Shown: one piece after another, positions 59,203 through 64,000 of the stretch
Numbering within the stretch: the stretch's first letter is position 1
Layout: each line of letters begins with the position of its first letter
NCBI GenBank assembly: GCA_026075535.2
Contig: AP026540.1
Coordinates: 11,966,001-12,030,000, forward strand
Direction of reading: 5' to 3'
DNA from: Tricholoma matsutake
Taxonomy: Eukaryota; Basidiomycota; Agaricomycetes; Agaricales; Tricholomataceae
Length of the DNA: 64,000 nt
Program-made: the position numbers and the translations under genes
Notes under the pieces: model-generated
What the model was told of the DNA's origin: nothing
The model's input: the letters and a program-made list of their open reading frames with translations, nothing else
Databases searched by the model: none

Positions 59203-60948
59203 ATGGATCACCTGGCCGACACAAAGGTTCAGGTAAGTAACAAGTTAAACCTATCAACACCTCTTTCAACCCATCCAAGTGTCAGATGGCCCCTCGAGGT
59301 GAGATCCCCTTTCCGATGTTTCTACTTCACTGGCAGTTGACCCTGAAATCCATTCATATGGAAAAAAAAGTATGAATGAATATTTCTTACATCAGAGAAA
59401 GTTGGCTGAAATACTTTGGCACAGGACAAACCTTGGCCCACCCCCATCAGTGCCCATGACCCATCATTTGATTTTGAGTCAGCAATCACATTGAGTATCA
59501 AAAGGGAGGAGATGTTTGGCTATTTAGACAGCGGGGAAATAGGACATGGCCTTTTTAGCGATTCTCCCCTCACCACACCGGAGCCTACTCCACCTCCCTC
59601 ACCTACTCAAAAACTGACTTCTTTGGATGACCACAATCTCCCCCCAGATCCCCAGTCGGTGCCAGGGGAAACCACTTCAACCTCGGCTGGTCAGCTGGAA
59701 AATGTGGGTAAGAAGTACAGCAGCAACAAGCAATGGAGCCACGCAAAGCGGAAGCGCAACAGAGCTGAGCAGTGGAAGGAGCATGAGGCTGGAGTGCATG
59801 CTTATGAAGTTCGGCCTGCCACCCGCCAGAAATTGCATAGCCTGAACTCAAAGGCCATTGATGCCAAGCTCGATCTCACAGATATTTCAATCTTGGCCCC
59901 TGGGTACATAGGTCTACGCGACACTGAGGAGTTGAAGGATAAGACTGCATACGAGTTGGATGATCTGGTTGGAGAGAACTCGTGCTTCAAATTTAAGCTG
60001 CAAAAGTGGGATGGCAGGTAAGCTAAGTCACTTTTGTGTCAATTCCTATAGCTGGAACTTGAATTTGACAGAAAATCAATCCCCATCGAGGATCACGCCG
60101 GCTGGAATTTCTGTGTAGGCATTGGGCAGCCATATGACAGTAACCAGCCGGAGGAGCAAAAATGGTCAAAGGGAATGGCGGATGTGGAGAGGGAGATGGA
60201 GGAGGCCAGCAAGCAATGCTCCTTTGATTCTAAGGACTTGAATCATCGCTGTGGGTCTTTCCCAGCCCTGGCAGCTGGTGTATCATTTGGTGGTGGACAA
60301 GTGATCCTGGGCAACCTCGTGCACAACTGAGCAAATCACAGAGTTTTACGAAAACTCCTCAGCTACCCGTCCTTTGTCCGCATCTCCAAATTTGCGAATG
60401 GTGGATTTGCAGCTTGGTTCCCCAAGCATTATAAATATTACCATGAAACTCTTGGGGCCCTGTACAAGCAGGATGAAGGCCTCAAATGCCTATTTCTGGA
60501 TAGCGTCTGGGTGGCAATTTCTTTCAACTTCGGCCCAGCGACTTGGTGCTATCGGCATACGGATTGGGGGAACCTCGCCTTCAGAGTCTGCATTATAACC
60601 AATGTTGGAAAGTTTGATTCAACGCGCAGCGGCCACCTCATCCTATGGGAGTGTGGCATTGTTATCGAGTTTCCTCCAGGCACATCCATCATCATTCCCT
60701 TGGCTGTCATCAGCCACTCGAACCTCCCCATCCAACCCCATGAGATTTGGTACTCCTTCACGCAGTACGTGGCTGGTGGTCTATTCCGATGGGTTGAGCA
60801 TGGGTTTCAGAAGGAGGAGAGCTATGCTAATGGATCTTTGGCGGCTGAGCGTGCAGCAGAAGAGGTTTGTAGGGCAGCACGTAAGGATTTTGGTCTTTCT
60901 TTGTTTTCTATGATGGATGAGCTGCGTGCAATGGCGCAACAGAGCTAA
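59203..60948 (+). pseudogene. TET/JBP-like 2-oxoglutarate/Fe(II) dioxygenase
   Basis: Small 5' exons (ATG at 59203; then near 59284-59296) precede a long exon from about 59425 to 60017 (low-complexity Ser/Pro/Thr, then basic KRKRNRAEQW, likely nuclear) and a final exon from about 60052 to 60948. The catalytic core has WNFCVGIGQPYDSN, FVRISKFANGGFAAWFPKHY, the iron ligands HTD (60556-60564, in CYRHTDWGNLAF) and His at 60715-60717 (VISHSNLPI), and the end motif YSFTQYVAGGLFRW. This pattern matches the mushroom expansion of TET/JBP enzymes, which oxidise 5-methylcytosine or thymine in DNA. The expected Arg before YSFTQY is Trp here. An in-frame TGA lies at 60328-60330. The 5' splice phase is not fully resolved. 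Confidence 0.65.
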
Positions 60949-61311
60949 CTTAGTAGCTGCTGCATTGTACCAGTAAACTGGCAATCAACGCTACTTCATG
61001 TAAAATTACAATTGGACCCGTTCATCTGCTCAGTAATATATTGTCTTTTGCTTCCTAGCTCCTAGTACAATGAGAACGTGGAGACTCCAGTGGCCTGATA
61101 GAACCTCCGAGCCTGAACTTGAAGCTTGAAGCTTGAAGGCTTGTCCGATCTCGATCAGATGTGACGTTAGGACATGTTTACACCCTTACATAATTATAAA
61201 CAAGTCACGGGAAGTTCAAGTTGAAGTGGCAGTGCTCGACTTCTTGTTCAAGTTCTCCCTCTCGTCCTTCCTCACTTCTGCATGTGCTGCTCTTACTTCC
61301 TGGCCCTGCAG
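60949..61311. other. Spacer
   Basis: No gene. It includes the 3' flank of the TET/JBP-like gene. Confidence 0.35.
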
Positions 61312-61386
61312 GTCTGACTTTTTGTCACCTGCCCAGTTGTGTCTGACTTTTTGTCACCTGCCTGGTTGTGTCTGACTTTTCGTCAC
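61312..61386 (+). promoter_or_regulatory. Three copies of the 17-bp motif
   Basis: GTCTGACTTTTTGTCAC at 61312-61328 and 61341-61357, and GTCTGACTTTTCGTCAC at 61370-61386, spaced 29 bases. They precede the exon-like repeats at 61440-62300. Confidence 0.6.
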
Positions 61387-61439
61387 GCAACCCTACATTT
61401 GGGTTACCTCTGGCCCCTTGAACCTGTCAGCAGCTCACC

Positions 61440-62300
61440 CTAGAGTCCTTGACAGGAATTTCAGTACATCCAAGTGTCAGATGTCCCCTCAAGGTGAGAT
61501 CCCCTTTACCCACTATATCAGTTACACAATGCCTGTCCATTGCTCGTGCCCAGGAAATCGGTGCAAGCAGCACATAGCAACAGGGTGGCAGCTGATAAAA
61601 GATTGAGAGCTGACACATTTTCTACTTTAGTTCATCCTGAAGCCCATTCACCTCCACAAAGGTGTCAATGTTTCCTATATCCGATGCAGTTGGCTGAAGT
61701 ACTTTGTTCCAGGGGTGCCCGGTCAAGCTGCTTGGCAGACGTGCCTCCACGTATGCGCTGGTGTTGGCTTGATGTAGCAGTGACAATAAGCTTCTCAACA
61801 CATCTGATGGCACCTCAAGGTGAGAGCCTCCTTTCTTACCCTGCCCTGTCAAATATGCAATGCCCGCCCTTTACTCGAGCCTGGGAAATTGGTGCAAGCA
61901 ACATGTAGCTGTATGACAGCAGGCAATCAATGATCGAGAACTGACACATTTTTTTATTTACTTTAGTTCATCCCGAAGCCCATTCATCTTGACAAAGCTG
62001 TTAATCCTTCCCATATCTGATGCAGCGTTCGGCGTTCATGGTATGCATCAGTGTTGGCATGAGTAGTGGCAATGACTCGGACAGGCTTCCCAAGGTGAGA
62101 GCCTCCCTTCTTACTCTGCCCTGTCAGGTATGCAATGCCCGCCCTTTACTCGAGCCTGGGAAATTGGCGCAAGCGACGTGTAGCTGTATGGCAGCACATA
62201 ATCAAAGATCGAAAGCTGACGTGCTTTCTAGCTTAGTTAATCCCTCAGCCATCCAAAAGGTATTTATATTTCTTATATCTGATGTGGGCAGCTAAAATGT
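61440..62300 (+). repeat. Degenerate tandem units resembling 5' exons
   Basis: Three diverged units of about 275-335 bases. Shared pieces are a CCTCAAGGTGAGA- or CCCAAGGTGAGA-type donor followed by the unit body (61483, 61818, 62093), an ACTCGAGCCTGGGAAATTGG segment (61872 and 62148; a variant at 61543) and AAGCCCATTCAYCT, then CATATCYGATGCAG (61640 and 61977). The 5' part of the TET/JBP-like gene (59276-59296) has the same CAAGTGTCAGATGG, then CCCCTCGAGGTGAGA. I read them as duplicated leader or first-exon modules. No intact gene follows. Confidence 0.5.
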
Positions 62301-62920
62301 CCTGGCCCAGGTGCACTCAAGCATGTTCCTCTACTTGGCAGCCCATTCATGCCTCTGTTTGCATGCCATCTTTTTTTGCTTTGGCCGTGACACAACAGTA
62401 CCTATGCAGCTACCCTTAATTTATATGCCATTCAAATGCATCATGCCTGCTCGTCCCCAAGTTCCCAACTTCAAGTTGGTCCCCACTGATTCCACATATT
62501 TCATCGGTCGCTTTCACCATCTCATATACATAGCAGTCAAAGTCCAGATATGACATTAATGATAGTTGAAAATGAGTATTGATAAATTTAATTATATCTA
62601 GCCTTTGACGCATGGTCATTGTGATGTATGCTAGGAAGTAAGGCATGCTTCTTGTTCTCTTAACCATTATTTTACCCTTATTCTACTAGTATGCATTGAG
62701 GAATAAAGCCCTAAGACTTTGTGGTGTGCATGTTCATAATTTTCTGCTTCCTTGCATAGATGGGCTCCTGAGCCGCCTATTTTCAGGATCATCCCCATGT
62801 AACTGATGGGGTAAATGTTTTATGAGGGCAGGGCCATGCAACACGGTTGATTTGAAATCTAGAAGGGTATATACAAAATGATTGAAATAAGAAGTCTAAA
62901 TGATGGTTAGTTTATCCATG
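62301..62920. other. No supported gene
   Basis: Short frames only (62311-62553 +, 62416-62667 -), with no recognisable domain. Confidence 0.3.
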
Positions 62921-63899
62921 CTACCTTCCTTCCTCGCAGTCAGTTAGCTCCAAATCATCCTCCCTTTGCAGGCTGCAGTAGTGGCTACGGAATGCTTGGC
63001 GCATCATGATGAGCAAGCACACCTCGCACTTGGCAAACAGGCCGAAGAATTCCACCTCTGTTAGCCCAGGCCTATCCATGGAATCAAGCTTCAAGAATTT
63101 GCGCCAGTCGGTTTCATAACCAAGATCCATGTACTCAATGGAATGGGGCACTTCAGCAGTTAAATCTATGGCCAGGGTTAGCTCGAATGTTTCAGGATTG
63201 CTCTTCACTTACCTGCTTCTGCGTAGGTCTGCTTCAACAGCCTTGGGATGCACTCTAATTCCCAGCGATGTAGAGCGGGAGGAGGGTGCAATGCGTCGCT
63301 TTCTTCATAATATGTGGTAAGTACTTTGAGCTCTGGAGAAAGCTCCCAACTTACCTCGAGGTGGAAACGTCCACACTGGAATGCCAACCACCTGATATAG
63401 CCTCTGCAATGGCACTGGGCCACTGTAAACACTTACTGCATTCTTCAGTACAGATGGAGACTGACCGATGTATCTGCATCGGCTGTTTGCACATTTGGCA
63501 ACGTACTCCCTGGCATAGTGTCCAAAGACTGGCATGTGTATGGCCGCTTCAGTGAAGACCGGGTCTTTGCTAACCTGTTGAAGCAATGGACACAAGCAGC
63601 TGGGCCCAAGGAATTGGTAATGCTCGCGATGTTCACGCAGTGCGCCTGGTGCTACACACTTCCTTGCATGGATGGGCCTTTATATGGCCATCAGAGTTGC
63701 AGCGGCAAGGCTCCAAGCTATGCACCAGTGCCATTTGGTCAGTTTCAGTGTAGCTGGCTCGAGGGACCAGATGACATTCATTGAGTTGTATACCTTGTTG
63801 AGCAATATCTGCTGGTACGTCGGGGCAGTGGTCACTGTCAGTGGCTGTGGATGCCCGGGCATGGAGAAAGGAACCACTTGACGAAGGTGAGGGGCTCAA
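62921..63899 (-). CDS. Hypothetical multi-exon fungal gene
   Basis: Minus-strand frames form a likely gene ending at the TGA 62921. The last exon starts near 63208 (TFELTLAIDLTAEVPHSIEY, then EVEFFGLFAKCEVCLLIMMR, a Cys pair, and RSHYC). Upstream parts at 63432-63205 (YIRWLAFQCGRFHLEV, then TTYYEESDALHPPPALHRWE) and 63595-63445 (PVFTEAAIHMPVFGHYAREY, then a CxxxxC pair) alternate frames in the way expected with short introns. The first exon is uncertain (63899-63633 or another frame). The repeated Cys pairs suggest metal binding. I do not recognise the family. Confidence 0.35.
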
Positions 63900-64000
63900 T
63901 TCAACACTAAGTGTTGCATTGGGCTTTGTTGGTTGAATTGGCCAGGCATTTATGGGCTGCTAGGCTTTGAATGAGTCACCCCACTGTGACTCAGATTGAT

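Noticed and set aside
59603..59851. Minus-strand frames inside the TET/JBP-like gene
   Set aside because: They are shadows of the long plus-strand exon and show no motif.

Overview
This window reads as nuclear DNA of a mushroom-forming basidiomycete (Agaricomycete). The evidence is many 45-72 nt spliceosomal introns with GTRNGT donors, a basidiomycete-type histone H3 gene, two intron-dense secreted polygalacturonase genes, and fungal transposon families (chromodomain Ty3/gypsy elements, hAT-like elements, a Plavaka-type CACTA relative). No searches were run, so family names rest on motif recognition.

Host part (about 0.5-10.6 kb): an EthD-family gene (-), histone H3 (+), and two paralogous GH28 polygalacturonase genes in tandem (-). 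The GH28 genes have 20 and 19 exons, including several 17-nt exons and a 5-nt microexon that carries the catalytic Asp. These genes can be spliced to complete, stop-free frames.

Transposon mosaic (about 10.7-36.5 kb): hAT-like elements nested inside each other, each with perfect 8-bp target duplications; a SINE-like tRNA-derived unit; gypsy fragments of two families; a USP/UCH-like protease gene broken by a MITE and an LTR; a 110-bp minisatellite; an uncharacterised gene with a 19-bp duplication; and a complete chromovirus (30507-36515) with nearly identical LTRs but dead reading frames.

36.5-41.7 kb holds no gene I can name, but it has 150-bp and 169-bp tandem repeats.

41.7-64 kb is the most unusual part. 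It holds a Plavaka-like transposase (-), an uncharacterised neighbouring gene (-), a JmjC-domain gene (+), an OTT_1508-type nucleic-acid/nucleotide deaminase-like gene (+) and a TET/JBP-like 2-oxoglutarate dioxygenase gene (+), plus a TET/JBP remnant. Several of these different genes are preceded by the same repeated motif GTCTGACTTTTTGTCAC, and a 270-bp block around it occurs in inverted orientation at 49.7 and 58.9 kb. Nearly all genes in the mosaic carry in-frame stops of the kind made by C:G to T:A change. For the chromovirus, two copies show this reciprocally at CpG sites. I infer heavy cytosine methylation with deamination in the mosaic, in the same stretch that encodes relatives of DNA-modifying, deaminating and histone-demethylating enzymes.
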